The position numbers were made by a program, and so were the translations under genes. This document shows, piece by piece, positions 25,988-35,283 of a DNA stretch of 55,602 bases. Origin of the DNA: an uncultured Erysipelotrichaceae bacterium (GTDB lineage Bacteria > Bacillota_I > Bacilli_A > Erysipelotrichales > Erysipelotrichaceae); assembly GCA_949744505.1 (NCBI GenBank), contig CATJXY010000015.1, positions 1 through 55,602 of the forward strand, in the 5' to 3' direction. Below the pieces are notes generated by a model. The model worked only from the letters and a program-made list of their open reading frames with translations, was not told the origin of the DNA and searched no databases. Position 1 is the first letter of the stretch, and every line of letters begins with the position of its first letter.

Positions 25988-27328
25988 TTATCCAATTAGA
26001 ACTTTCTCTTTAATTTGTTGAAGTGCCACATTCTGCTTCTTCTTTATAAATAATAACGCAAAGGAATAACTTCCCAATCTACCTGAAAACATGAGAAGAA
26101 TAATAAGAACTCTTGCGATCGTTCCCAATTCTCGAGTCACTCCGGTAGACATTCCCGCTGTTCCGATTGCCGAAAAGACTTCAAATAAAATATCAGACAT
26201 AGCTAAATTCGGTTGAATTGCCAAGATAATCAGCATCACCGCAAAAGCCAAGAAAAAATAAACTGAAATTACACTTGCCGCTTTTTTAATAATGTTATCT
26301 TCCAATGAACGATTGAACACCGAGCTACTATCTTTTCCAATCATTTGATTGATTAATAAAATCACGATTACAGCTAAGGTTGTCGTTTTGATTCCTCCGG
26401 CTGTCGATCCGGAACTTCCCCCCACAAACATCAAAAACATTGTTAAAAGCTTGCTGGAAGAAGAAAGTGAAGCCGTATCAATAGAATTAAACCCTGCAGT
26501 TCGCGGTGTTACTGCACTGAAAAAACTCATCAAAAAGGAATCAAAAAATCCGGCATCAGCCAACAAATTATTTCTTTCAAATAAATAAAAAGAAATTGTT
26601 CCAAAAATCAAAAGAAATGCAGTCATGATTAATGTTAACTTAGTATGTAATTTATACTTTTTAAAGTTCAAACGATTTTGGCTGAGATCATCCCATACAA
26701 AAAAGCCAATTCCACCGATGATAATCAATGCGGATAAAGTCAAAATAACAAGTGGATCCGTTGCATAATTACAAAAAGAATTATAGACTTGCTGAACTCC
26801 CATCAAATCAAATCCGGCATTACAAAACGCAGAAACTGAATGAAAGACCGAATAAAATAATCCTTGTGCCCACCCAAATTGGGGTATAAAACGAATTGAT
26901 AAAAGAATTGCACCAATCCCTTCAAACAGCATCGTTCCTCTTATAATTCTTTTGATCAATTGATCAACACTCCCGATACTCATCGCATTGATACTTTCTT
27001 GTAACAACCCTCTTGTTCGAAGTCCCATCTGTTTATTTAACGCAACAAAAATCAGACAGATAATTGTAATGAATCCCAACCCACCGATTTGAATTAAAAG
27101 AAGCAAAATAATCTGTCCAAATATTGACCATTGTGTATAAGTATCCACAACGACTAAACCTGTCACACAGGTTGAAGAAGTTGCAGTAAATAATGCTGTT
27201 AAAAATGAAACGCTTTGATTGTCTTTTGACGATATCGGAAGCATCAATAAGAGAGTTCCACATAAAATCACTGTTGCGAAGCTTAGCGCAATAATTTTAG
27301 GAGCACTCATTTTTTTCAATAATGTCAT
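25988..27328 (-). CDS. ktrB: Potassium uptake membrane subunit KtrB (TrkH/Ktr family)
   Basis: 446 residues with repeated M1-P-M2 units. The four pore-loop signatures are visible: SSTCVTGLVV, SAFCNAGFDL, TPRTAGFNSID and IGTAGMSTGVT, whose glycines line the K+ filter. It takes up K+, generally coupled to Na+. The ATG has AAGGTG upstream. Transcription runs into ktrA. The upstream darA gene is separated by a terminator. Confidence 0.95.
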   Translation of the reverse strand: MTLLKKMSAPKIIALSFATVILCGTLLLMLPISSKDNQSVSFLTALFTATSSTCVTGLVVVDTYTQWSIFGQIILLLLIQIGGLGFITIICLIFVALNKQMGLRTRGLLQESINAMSIGSVDQLIKRIIRGTMLFEGIGAILLSIRFIPQFGWAQGLFYSVFHSVSAFCNAGFDLMGVQQVYNSFCNYATDPLVILTLSALIIIGGIGFFVWDDLSQNRLNFKKYKLHTKLTLIMTAFLLIFGTISFYLFERNNLLADAGFFDSFLMSFFSAVTPRTAGFNSIDTASLSSSSKLLTMFLMFVGGSSGSTAGGIKTTTLAVIVILLINQMIGKDSSSVFNRSLEDNIIKKAASVISVYFFLAFAVMLIILAIQPNLAMSDILFEVFSAIGTAGMSTGVTRELGTIARVLIILLMFSGRLGSYSFALLFIKKKQNVALQQIKEKVLIG

Positions 27329-27463
27329 AACATCACCTTTTTTATTATAACACTGAATATACCGAAAATTAAAACTCTTTATTGCTTTTTTATAAATCTT
27401 TAAGAAACCCTCTTTCTCTTTCTTATAATAGAATTCGTAATTTACAAATGCTTACAATTTCAA

Positions 27464-27492
27464 TCAAAAAAAGAGAAGATTTCTCTTCTCTT
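27464..27492 (-). terminator. Terminator of darA
   Basis: Minus strand AAGAGAAGA, loop GAAA, TCTTCTCTT followed by TTTTT: a 9-bp perfect stem with a GNRA loop, overlapping the darA stop codon. Confidence 0.9.
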
Positions 27493-27814
27493 ATAGTTTA
27501 ACAAACTGTTCAACATTCAAAATAAAGATTGTCGCTCCGCCTACCTGTACTTCTACCGGAAATGAAGCATATCTTCCAATATCGTAAGAGGCCGTTGATG
27601 GAACAATTTCTGTTCTTCTTTTACTCTCGTTTCCGATAATTTCAACAGCTTTGTCAACTAACTTATCCTCACATCCAACAATGAGGGTTGTATTTCCTGC
27701 TCTAAGGAATCCTCCTGTAGTTGCCAGTCTTGTCACTTGAAAGTTTGCCTTTGTTAATGAAGATGAGACGCTGGAACTGTCATCATTCGATACGATCGCT
27801 AAAATTAACTTCAT
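27491..27814 (-). CDS. darA: c-di-AMP receptor protein DarA (PII-like, YaaQ/PstA)
   Basis: 107 residues from ATG 27814, after AAGGAGG; the upstream in-frame extension is not needed. It opens with MKLILAIVSNDDSSSVSSSLTK and continues with FQVTRLATTGGFLRAGNTTLIVG, the T-loop region that binds c-di-AMP in DarA trimers, and ends with EVQVGGATIFILNVEQF. DarA is a cytoplasmic sensor of c-di-AMP and relays nutrient and K+ status. Lying next to ktrAB, another c-di-AMP-controlled system, suggests a shared physiological theme. Confidence 0.93.
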   Translation of the reverse strand: MKLILAIVSNDDSSSVSSSLTKANFQVTRLATTGGFLRAGNTTLIVGCEDKLVDKAVEIIGNESKRRTEIVPSTASYDIGRYASFPVEVQVGGATIFILNVEQFVKL

Positions 27815-27886
27815 CGTAATATCCTCCTTTATTACTTTTATTTTATCATATTTTGTCCAAATAATCACTACCGGAAACAAAATACT

Positions 27887-29107
27887 TTAGTGTTTCATCC
27901 AATTTTCAATATCTTCCACCGTTTTTAGTATATTAGCGGAAAGATTAATTGCTTTATCTTCTGTAATTAAAATATCATCCTCAATACGAACACCGATATT
28001 TTCTTCTTCGATATAAAGCCCCGGTTCAACCGTAATTACCATTCCAGGCTCTAATTTTGCACCTCTATCTCCTACATCATGACAATCCAATCCTAATTGG
28101 TGTGAAACACTGTGATAGTAATAATCCTGCACTATCTTTCCATCTTTTAATAGCCCTAATTCATCACATTTCTTCTCATAAAACTTTATGACCTGATCAT
28201 TAAGATCCTTTAATGTCATTCCCACTTTTGCAGTATTGATGATTTGATTCTGAATTTCAAGCACTGCATTATAGACTTCTTTTTGACGTTTTGTGAATTT
28301 ACCGTTGATTGGGAAAGTACGAGAAATATCGGCACAATAGTGATTATAGGAACTTCCCAAATCAATCAAAACCAATTCCCCGTCATTCACAACTTGATTA
28401 TTGTCAGAATAATGAAGAATCGTAGATCTCTTACCCCCTGCAACAATGCTTTGGAATGCATACTCTTTGACTTGATGCTTTTTAAGCTCAAAATCAAAAG
28501 CTCCCTCCAACTCGGATTCATTCATATTCGGACGGGCATGCCGCATCATGGCTTCAATCGCCATTCTTGTGTGTTCTTGGGCTACTTTCATATTCTCAAT
28601 TTCATCTTCCGATTTGATCATGCGCTGTCTGCTTACCGTTGCATAAACATCCTCAATCTTAACTTGCGGGAAAGTTTCTTTTAATTCATTTGCCAATTTA
28701 AGTGCCGGATTTACCTTTCCCTCACTTGTCCATAAATCAAATCCCACCGTGATTTCTTTTCCTCGCAAACTTCCTATCATAGAATTTAAAGTTTGTTTAA
28801 AATCTTCTATATACCCGACTTGTCGAATTCCGCTTATCTGAGTCGCTTCCTCTTTTTTCATACGGCCTCCCACCCATTTAGCCAGCCATTCATCATAAGG
28901 TTCAATAAATAAACGGGACATTGCCATACCTTCTTGAAGCTTTGCCATGACTAAAACCATATTTTCTCTTTTTAAATTTGTATAATAATAGAAATTACGG
29001 TTTACATCAAAATGTTCTGTAGGGATACCTGAAAACAATACCGCAATGTACGGAGCTTTTTTATCTGCTAAAAATTCCTGTCTTCTTTTATTCAAAACTT
29101 CTTTCAT
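27887..29107 (-). CDS. M24-family Xaa-Pro aminopeptidase (aminopeptidase P)
   Basis: 406 residues: an N-terminal creatinase-like domain (about 1-165, including GIPTEHFDVNRNFYYYTNL) and a C-terminal pita-bread metallopeptidase domain. The metal ligands appear in order: Asp in VLIDLGSSY, Asp in CADISRTF, His in HQLGLDCHD, Glu in VEPGLYIEE and Glu in VRIEDDILI. It removes an N-terminal residue ahead of proline from peptides. The ATG has AGGAAA upstream. The darA gene follows after 72 bp. Confidence 0.95.
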   Translation of the reverse strand: MKEVLNKRRQEFLADKKAPYIAVLFSGIPTEHFDVNRNFYYYTNLKRENMVLVMAKLQEGMAMSRLFIEPYDEWLAKWVGGRMKKEEATQISGIRQVGYIEDFKQTLNSMIGSLRGKEITVGFDLWTSEGKVNPALKLANELKETFPQVKIEDVYATVSRQRMIKSEDEIENMKVAQEHTRMAIEAMMRHARPNMNESELEGAFDFELKKHQVKEYAFQSIVAGGKRSTILHYSDNNQVVNDGELVLIDLGSSYNHYCADISRTFPINGKFTKRQKEVYNAVLEIQNQIINTAKVGMTLKDLNDQVIKFYEKKCDELGLLKDGKIVQDYYYHSVSHQLGLDCHDVGDRGAKLEPGMVITVEPGLYIEEENIGVRIEDDILITEDKAINLSANILKTVEDIENWMKH

Positions 29108-29290
29108 AAGATTTCCTCTTTTCTTTCTTTATTTTAACTCAAAATAGATTTAATGAAAAGAATATTGATTTGCTACTCTTTGAAATCATAATAACTATTT
29201 AAATTTTGGTACTAAAATTTAAATATCTTCATCATTCAATTTTATCATTTTTCGATTTTTGATATAATTGAACTCAAAATGATAAAATTA

Positions 29291-29320
29291 AAAAAGCATG
29301 TAATCCAATTTTTACATGCT
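29291..29320 (-). terminator. Terminator retained behind the ATPase remnant
   Basis: Minus strand AGCATGTAA, 8-nt loop, TTACATGCT (29320-29295) then TTTTTT. It lies 52 bp after the remnant reading frame and is still perfect, so it probably served the original full-length gene. Confidence 0.75.
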
Positions 29321-29372
29321 CAATTTACACTCGTCTCATTTTATTCCAAATAGTTGTTTTCATTTATCATCA

Positions 29373-29549
29373 TTATTCAACTGTGATATTTTCTATCGCA
29401 TACAGTGGCAAATTCACAAGCCAATCTTCTTTTTTATAATCGGCTACCGAAACACGAATAGACAATTCAGGAGAAAATCTCTCTCGATAGGTTTTGAGAC
29501 TCTTACTGCATTTCCATTCATATAATTTTTCAATTGCGATTCTGTACAT
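29373..29549 (-). pseudogene. Internally deleted AAA ATPase (DUF4143 type) remnant
   Basis: The surviving frame starts MYRIAIEKLYEWKCSK, like the opening of AAA/DUF4143 ATPases, where a 'KxRKPLILRGARQVGK'-style Walker A normally follows. Instead it runs straight into KTYRERFSPELSIRVSVAD and KKEDWLVNLPLYAIENI, which resembles the extreme C-terminus of the same family. The roughly 350 residues between are gone, including both Walker motifs, so this looks like an in-frame internal deletion. A terminator follows. The surrounding 29150-29372 and 29586-29721 hold nothing else I can support. Confidence 0.6.
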
Positions 29550-29721
29550 ACTCCACTTCCATATAATAAAGCAGTATATCATCACAATCCAAAAAATACA
29601 GCGAATATATGGATTGTGAGTCCACTTTTTACAACGAACTTAGTAAAAACATTTTGTAAAAATCTACATCCTAATGATTTGTCCTATATCCTTTCTCAGT
29701 TTATTCTAGATTACCATTCTT

Positions 29722-30720
29722 CTAACTTTCACAATGATTACAAAATGATATGTACATCGATGACTTGTGTGTCAAAGTATCTGTATCTTTCATAGATATT
29801 TCATCTACTTTCTTTTTAGAGTCACTAGCTTTCTCTATTTTATCTTTTATACTGCAATAAATCCCACATAAAATGTCCGTTCCCGATGAATGCCCAAAGT
29901 CTTTGACCTCATACATCATCTTTACAAAATTGTCATCATCACAATAAAACGAATTCAATAGTTTTTTTACTGCTTGATTCGCTAATCCATCCGCTGCCAT
30001 TCGCAACATATGATAACTGATTAAATTTGTTTTTGATCTTGCATTCGATAGAACTTCATGATACTTTTCTATAATTTTATGTATATCCATTTTTAAAGCT
30101 TGACAGTAAAAAATATCACTCAATATCAATCCACATAACATATCATCAAAACTCGGAGTTAATCCGACACCCAATCCAATTAAATTTTGTGTTTGGGTAA
30201 CAAAATCAACTTGAGTCTTATAAGATTTTTGCCAAGCAATTATATCTTCGTAAATTATTTGATTCAATGAATTTAATTGCGAATTCATTATAAAAGGGTA
30301 CATGCCATCATGTCTTCCATTTTGTAACAAAAATAAAGATAGTTCTTTAAACCTTTTTTCCACTCTTTCCCAATCCATTTCTAAGCAAAGATTCTCACTT
30401 GATCCATCATAAATTTCAAAATCCCGCAAATCAATTTCCTTATCCTCATTTAAGAAAATTTTCCCACTACTAAGAAGGATTTTCTCTTTATCAGAAATTT
30501 GAGGAAGACTCGGAAGCATGATACTACATGGCATCATGGTTTTGGTATTATCTAAGATCGTTATCAATCGGTCATTTTTATCTATGAGATTTATAGAGTG
30601 TTCAAAAAGAAAATGAACTTGTAGTTCTCTTTCATTTTTATAACTCTCTTCTAATAGCTGTTTACATATCATCTTATTTAACATATTAACAAAAACAGAA
30701 GTATTCCAATCAAGCCACAT
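29722..30720 (-). CDS. allH: DUF2877 protein, AllH/YlbF-like carbamoyltransferase subunit
   Basis: Up to 332 residues. The two DUF2877 signatures are clear: GLGVGLTPSFDDMLCGLI (about 188-205) and GHSSGTDILCGIY (about 280-292). In E. coli AllF, AllG and AllH together form oxamate transcarbamylase, which moves a carbamoyl group to phosphate during allantoin use; this is the AllH-like part. The start is uncertain: GTG/ATG options at 30720, 30684 and 30672 all overlap the permease gene, and none has a strong ribosome site, so coupling to the permease is likely. The C-terminal tail has three extra cysteines (CNHCES and nearby) of unclear meaning. Confidence 0.82.
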   Translation of the reverse strand: MWLDWNTSVFVNMLNKMICKQLLEESYKNERELQVHFLFEHSINLIDKNDRLITILDNTKTMMPCSIMLPSLPQISDKEKILLSSGKIFLNEDKEIDLRDFEIYDGSSENLCLEMDWERVEKRFKELSLFLLQNGRHDGMYPFIMNSQLNSLNQIIYEDIIAWQKSYKTQVDFVTQTQNLIGLGVGLTPSFDDMLCGLILSDIFYCQALKMDIHKIIEKYHEVLSNARSKTNLISYHMLRMAADGLANQAVKKLLNSFYCDDDNFVKMMYEVKDFGHSSGTDILCGIYCSIKDKIEKASDSKKKVDEISMKDTDTLTHKSSMYISFCNHCES

Positions 30721-32273
30721 AGAATTAATGCTATCGGGAATGACTTACGTAAAATTTTTCCTTCCTGACCGATAATAGAAGCGGTTGTCGCCCCCAATAT
30801 AAGATTGCTTGTGCTTATCGAATTTCCTATAGAAGCTCCCGCTGCTTGTGCTGCCAAAATCGCAACGACCTTATAATCTAAAAGAACTGCGGTTGTTTCT
30901 TGAAATTTACCAAACAAAATACAAGAAGCCATGGTTGAACTCGTCATAAAGGTTCCTAACAATCCGATATAAGGGGCAATCAACGGGTAAAACCCTTGAA
31001 ATACTTTCGATACCCCCATCGCTAATTGCTCGGTTTGGCCACTTCCCGACATAACTTTAGACATCATCAACAAAATCATGATTGACAAAGAAGAAGGAAT
31101 TACTTTTTTCAATGTTCTTTGAAGAACATTTTTTGTACTGCGTATCGGTAAATATTTTTTATGTATGTAATAACAAGCACTCATCACTGAAGCTCCCATT
31201 AAAAATGTTCCTGCATGAACTAATAATTTAATCGGTGAATATTTATCCACCGCACTATTAATAATCCCATATCCTGTTACTGTTTCTTTAAACGCAAAAC
31301 CGATTTCCCAACTACTGAGAAAATGATGAATCGGTTTGATCATAAGGCAGGTTATAGCCAAAATTGTCAGAATAATATAAGGTAGAAAGGCTTCTATTAA
31401 AGTCATCGAACTTTTATGTTGTGTCTTCAAAACAACTTCTCGATTCATGATTTCACTGTTTTCAATCTTCCATGGTTTATTATACATAGGTAGTTTATTC
31501 AAAAGAAAGACAGCAACAATGCCAATCACTGTCGGTATAAAGCATGCAACGGTTGGATTGACTTGACTAAGTAGAATTTCGCCCCCTCCTTGAATCAAAC
31601 TGATTACTAAGATTGCGAAAAAGCCTTTCTTTAACCCCTCTTTTTTACCATAAATCCAACAAACTATAAGACCATTCAAAAAATTAATAATCGCCAAAAA
31701 ACAGGCAATCCATAAAGCCGTTGAAAAGTATTGTTCACTATATAAAACAATTCCTGTTGTCTCTACTAACGCATCCCATGCCGCAGCTAATGTTCCGAAC
31801 GTTGCTCCCCAAGCATGTCCGATCATCGGAATCAAAACTGCATAAAGCGGTTTTACCCCAATTCCAATCAACAATGGCGCACCTACGGCAATCGGGACAC
31901 CAAACCCTGTAATTCCTTGCATAAAACTAACAAATCCAAGTCCGATGATCAAAATCTGCATGAGTTCATTTTGGCACCATTTTGACATTTTTTCTTGAAA
32001 TACCGCCATTGCATTTACTTCATTGCTAATCTCATAAATCAAAATTGCGAAAATGATGACCAAAATAATCGAAAGAGCACTCCACATCCCTTTTAAACAT
32101 TCATTCAACAGAAGTTCAAAGGGTGCTTTATAAAACACTACAGCACAAACAGATGCAATGATAAATCCGACAAAAGCTGCTTTATAAGCGGGAATTTGTT
32201 TTCCCACCATCAAAATAAGCAAAGCAAGAATCGGTAAAAATGCAATGAACCAGAGGGAAATATGAATAGGCAT
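30678..32273 (-). CDS. LctP-family (L-lactate permease type) transporter
   Basis: 531 residues, about 12-14 membrane helices. It carries the LctP-type block MQGITGFGVPIAVGAPLLI followed by PMIGHAWGATFGTLAAAW, and a C-terminal TSSTMASCILFGKFQE and GNSISTSNLILGATTA. Family members move lactate or glycolate; in this cluster the cargo may be a substrate or product carboxylate such as a ureido acid or oxamate. It lies between allG and allH. Its ribosome site GGAGAA is inside the allG stop region five bases upstream. Confidence 0.85.
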   Translation of the reverse strand: MPIHISLWFIAFLPILALLILMVGKQIPAYKAAFVGFIIASVCAVVFYKAPFELLLNECLKGMWSALSIILVIIFAILIYEISNEVNAMAVFQEKMSKWCQNELMQILIIGLGFVSFMQGITGFGVPIAVGAPLLIGIGVKPLYAVLIPMIGHAWGATFGTLAAAWDALVETTGIVLYSEQYFSTALWIACFLAIINFLNGLIVCWIYGKKEGLKKGFFAILVISLIQGGGEILLSQVNPTVACFIPTVIGIVAVFLLNKLPMYNKPWKIENSEIMNREVVLKTQHKSSMTLIEAFLPYIILTILAITCLMIKPIHHFLSSWEIGFAFKETVTGYGIINSAVDKYSPIKLLVHAGTFLMGASVMSACYYIHKKYLPIRSTKNVLQRTLKKVIPSSLSIMILLMMSKVMSGSGQTEQLAMGVSKVFQGFYPLIAPYIGLLGTFMTSSTMASCILFGKFQETTAVLLDYKVVAILAAQAAGASIGNSISTSNLILGATTASIIGQEGKILRKSFPIALILCGLIGILLFLLIC

Positions 32274-32278
32274 AAAAT

Positions 32279-33706
32279 TTATTCTCCCAATTGTTCATGG
32301 ACAAAAACACGTAACGCTTCTTCAAAAATCTCCATTGGTGGCTGAGCAATCCCTGCACCAACCTGACCGATACCCGGCTTTTTATGTGCCATTCCGGTAT
32401 TGATTACAGGCAAAATTCCGGTTTCCACGATTTTTCTTATATCAAAACCATTTGGAACTCCTTCAAAATTTAAATTCGGCATCGGTAAATTATAATTCTT
32501 TGCCACGGTAATTTCACCCATAGATTGAGAATATTCAATTGCTTTACTGACACTTCCGGCTCCGACAAAATTAACAACCGCCGGAGAACATCCCATAGCA
32601 CATCCACCGATTCCGATACATTCGGTAATGGAGCTATCGCCCATATCCCCATTCGCATCTTTTTCACTAAACCCCGGGAAATATAAACCGACCGGCATTT
32701 TAACAGGAGCGGTAAACCAACGATATCCTAAAGAACTGATGTTCAGGCCAAAATCAACGCCATTACGACTGAGGGCAGTCACTACCGTACTCTTTTTCAC
32801 ATTTCTTGCCGCATCCATGATGCTTTTAGAACTTGCCATCGCCAGATTCAAGAAGAACTGATCGTTTTTCTTAACCAAAAATTCAATAACCTCATGAGCA
32901 TACGGTTTCCCATTTACAACATCCTGTATTTCACCACATAATTGTTTGTAAAATTGTAAGCTGGCCGCAACATTCCGTTGATGCATTTCATCACCCATTG
33001 CCAATGCCTGAGCCATGACATTTTTCAAATTTAATCCTCCTGCTTTTTTTACCGCTTCATCTAAAACAGGAGCCAATACTTTTTCAATCCATCGCAAACG
33101 TTCTATGACCTTAGGACCGTTCGCTCCAAATCTCATAACTTCCCCGATACCTTCATTAATCGTACAATAGGCACGATTCTTATATTTCTCATTTTCCACT
33201 ACAAATACCGGCATAGAAGAAGTAATCATCCCCGTCATCGGACCTACAGCATGATGATGATGGTTGCAGTCAAATTGAATCTTTCCTTCCAAAATCAATT
33301 TTTCTGCTTCTTCTTCATCTTTTGCCCACCCCTCATAAATCATGGCTCCGACGACAGCCCCTTTCATCGGACCACACATCTCGTTATATTCGATTGGTGG
33401 ACCGGCATGTAAAATCATATGATCGACCAACCCCGGAACAACTTCTCTTGCCGGTCTTACTGCTAATAAAACAGGCTGACCACTCATGATAATATCCACG
33501 ACTTCTTTATTTGCCGCATCAATTTCTTCACTATGTAACTCACATTTAAACAACAAGTCCACCAATTCCGTATTCCCGCTTGCCGGTGGTGTCCACTTAA
33601 CATGAGTTATCTTCCCACCGATATTATCAATACTATCAGAAAAGGACTTAAGTCCGATATTCACAACATCGACTTCTTCCTTAAATAAATTTCTTGCATC
33701 AGACAT
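32279..33706 (-). CDS. allG: DUF1116 protein, AllG/YlbE-like carbamoyltransferase subunit
   Basis: 475 residues from ATG 33706, set by AAAGGAG nine bases upstream. DUF1116 hallmarks include VKWTPPASGNTELVDLL, NEMCGPMKGAVVGAMIYEGWA, NHHHHAVGPMTGMI and CIGIGGCAMGCSPAVVNFVG. The run of histidines NHHHHAVGPM is typical of the family and could bind metal. E. coli YlbE (AllG) is one of three subunits of oxamate transcarbamylase. The gene overlaps the end of the allF-like gene by 8 bp, and the permease follows. Confidence 0.9.
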   Translation of the reverse strand: MSDARNLFKEEVDVVNIGLKSFSDSIDNIGGKITHVKWTPPASGNTELVDLLFKCELHSEEIDAANKEVVDIIMSGQPVLLAVRPAREVVPGLVDHMILHAGPPIEYNEMCGPMKGAVVGAMIYEGWAKDEEEAEKLILEGKIQFDCNHHHHAVGPMTGMITSSMPVFVVENEKYKNRAYCTINEGIGEVMRFGANGPKVIERLRWIEKVLAPVLDEAVKKAGGLNLKNVMAQALAMGDEMHQRNVAASLQFYKQLCGEIQDVVNGKPYAHEVIEFLVKKNDQFFLNLAMASSKSIMDAARNVKKSTVVTALSRNGVDFGLNISSLGYRWFTAPVKMPVGLYFPGFSEKDANGDMGDSSITECIGIGGCAMGCSPAVVNFVGAGSVSKAIEYSQSMGEITVAKNYNLPMPNLNFEGVPNGFDIRKIVETGILPVINTGMAHKKPGIGQVGAGIAQPPMEIFEEALRVFVHEQLGE

Positions 33707-35264
33707 GATCACACTCTCCTTTATTTTGTTTCATGATATCCAAACACAGCTTGATTGCTTCTTCATTGCTGGAAGCAACAAGGATTCCTGCCTCCTGAAG
33801 CTTCTTTACTTGTGTAGAATAAACTTGAAAATCTTCTTCCGTTCCACATACCGAAGTTACAACAAGCGGAATTTGGTCGCATTCTTTTCTCGTACTCATC
33901 ACTGCATCCGCAATGACTTGTGCCGGATCTTCAAATGAACCATAACCAATTACACAATCGGTTAAAACAACTGCTACTTCTTTATCTTGCAATTCTTGTT
34001 TGATACGCTTTACTTTTTCAGTCGGATCAATCATCGGATGAGGCTTTCCTACAGTAAATTCATCTTCTCCCATATCCAAAAACAGATTCTTCATCGATTT
34101 TCTGACATTCTCCAATTTATTTACACCTTTCATTGGGGTATTAGAATATAAATCAGATAAACATTTTCTCGCAAAATACATAGCCTCATAACATAAACTT
34201 CCGCCACTGTAAATTCCTCTTAGATATTTTCTTTCTTGGCTCAAGTTTGCAATTTCATCACTCAACTTCTTCTGATCCAATGTACAAATTTCTTCCGGAC
34301 ATTCATGAAGCCCACTTAATTCTAATGCTGCAATTGCCGCCCTCTTTAAAGAATCAAAACCTTGTCCTCCGGCTTCTTCAATTAAACTATAATCTTCATT
34401 CCCAGCAAAATTAACAACAACCGGCTTATTCGTAGAACGGATAAAAGATGCGATTTTATTTTGGACTTCCATGCAAGGTGGTTTCGATACAATTAAAATG
34501 ACTTGAGTTTCCTCATCTTCCTTTAATAATTCCAAAGCATCCATCATCGTAATTCCACCGATTTCCTTTTTCGGATCTCTTCCCCCTGTTCCGATAGCTT
34601 GTGAAATACCCCCGTGATTACGATGAATAATGGAAGTTACTTCTTGTATTCCTGTTCCGGAAGCCCCTACAACACCGATACTTCCTTTTCTTATGTTGTT
34701 CGCAAAAGCTAAAGGAACTTGATTGATAATAGATGTACCGCAATCCGGTCCCATTACCAACAAGCCTTTTTCATGTGCTTTTTGTTTTAAAGCCAATTCG
34801 TCTTCAATGCTGATATTATCGGAATAAAGCATGATATTCATGCCTTTGCTCAGTCCTTTCGCTGCTTCATATTTGGCATAATCTCCCGCACATGACAACA
34901 TGAGGACATTGGCATTTTTATCTTCTTTTAATGCCTGTTCCAATCTTTTGATTTGACGGGTTTCATTTGATTCATTTTGAGTTGAAACTGATGTACTTAA
35001 CAATTCTTTTGCCTTTACAATTGAATCATTCAATACCTTCTCATTCTCTGCTTTAATTGAAATAATCAAATCATCAGACTTAGCCGCTTTTACTTGATCA
35101 TTCGATAAACCGCTTTTTAAAAATAAATCTTTATTTCTATCTGTACCCATCATGGCACTCGCTTCAATTATCCCCTCCATTGAACATATTTCACTGGAGA
35201 TTTTCATCAAAAAAACAGAATCCCGGTATGTATTATTTAATACAATTGCCCCTAAACTTTCCAT
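33699..35264 (-). CDS. allF: FdrA/AllF-like acyl-CoA-synthetase-fold carbamoyltransferase subunit
   Basis: 521 residues from ATG 35264 (TTG at 35279 is a weaker start; GAGG precedes). The architecture is that of succinyl-CoA synthetase alpha: an N-terminal ferredoxin-like part with ICSMEGIIEASAMMGTDRNK, a CoA-binding Rossmann domain with GPDCGTSIIN and IGVVGASGTGIQEVTSIIHRNHGG, GTGGRDPKKEIGG, and a C-terminal ligase domain. FdrA (now AllF) in E. coli belongs to oxamate transcarbamylase. Directly upstream is the dihydroorotase-like gene (4 bp gap). Confidence 0.9.
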   Translation of the reverse strand: MESLGAIVLNNTYRDSVFLMKISSEICSMEGIIEASAMMGTDRNKDLFLKSGLSNDQVKAAKSDDLIISIKAENEKVLNDSIVKAKELLSTSVSTQNESNETRQIKRLEQALKEDKNANVLMLSCAGDYAKYEAAKGLSKGMNIMLYSDNISIEDELALKQKAHEKGLLVMGPDCGTSIINQVPLAFANNIRKGSIGVVGASGTGIQEVTSIIHRNHGGISQAIGTGGRDPKKEIGGITMMDALELLKEDEETQVILIVSKPPCMEVQNKIASFIRSTNKPVVVNFAGNEDYSLIEEAGGQGFDSLKRAAIAALELSGLHECPEEICTLDQKKLSDEIANLSQERKYLRGIYSGGSLCYEAMYFARKCLSDLYSNTPMKGVNKLENVRKSMKNLFLDMGEDEFTVGKPHPMIDPTEKVKRIKQELQDKEVAVVLTDCVIGYGSFEDPAQVIADAVMSTRKECDQIPLVVTSVCGTEEDFQVYSTQVKKLQEAGILVASSNEEAIKLCLDIMKQNKGECDHV

Positions 35265-35283
35265 ATTCTTATTCCTCAACCTT

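Noticed and set aside
29373-29585. An intact small protein-coding gene
   Set aside because: The joined ends of a larger ATPase family and loss of its core fit a deletion remnant better than a functional small protein.
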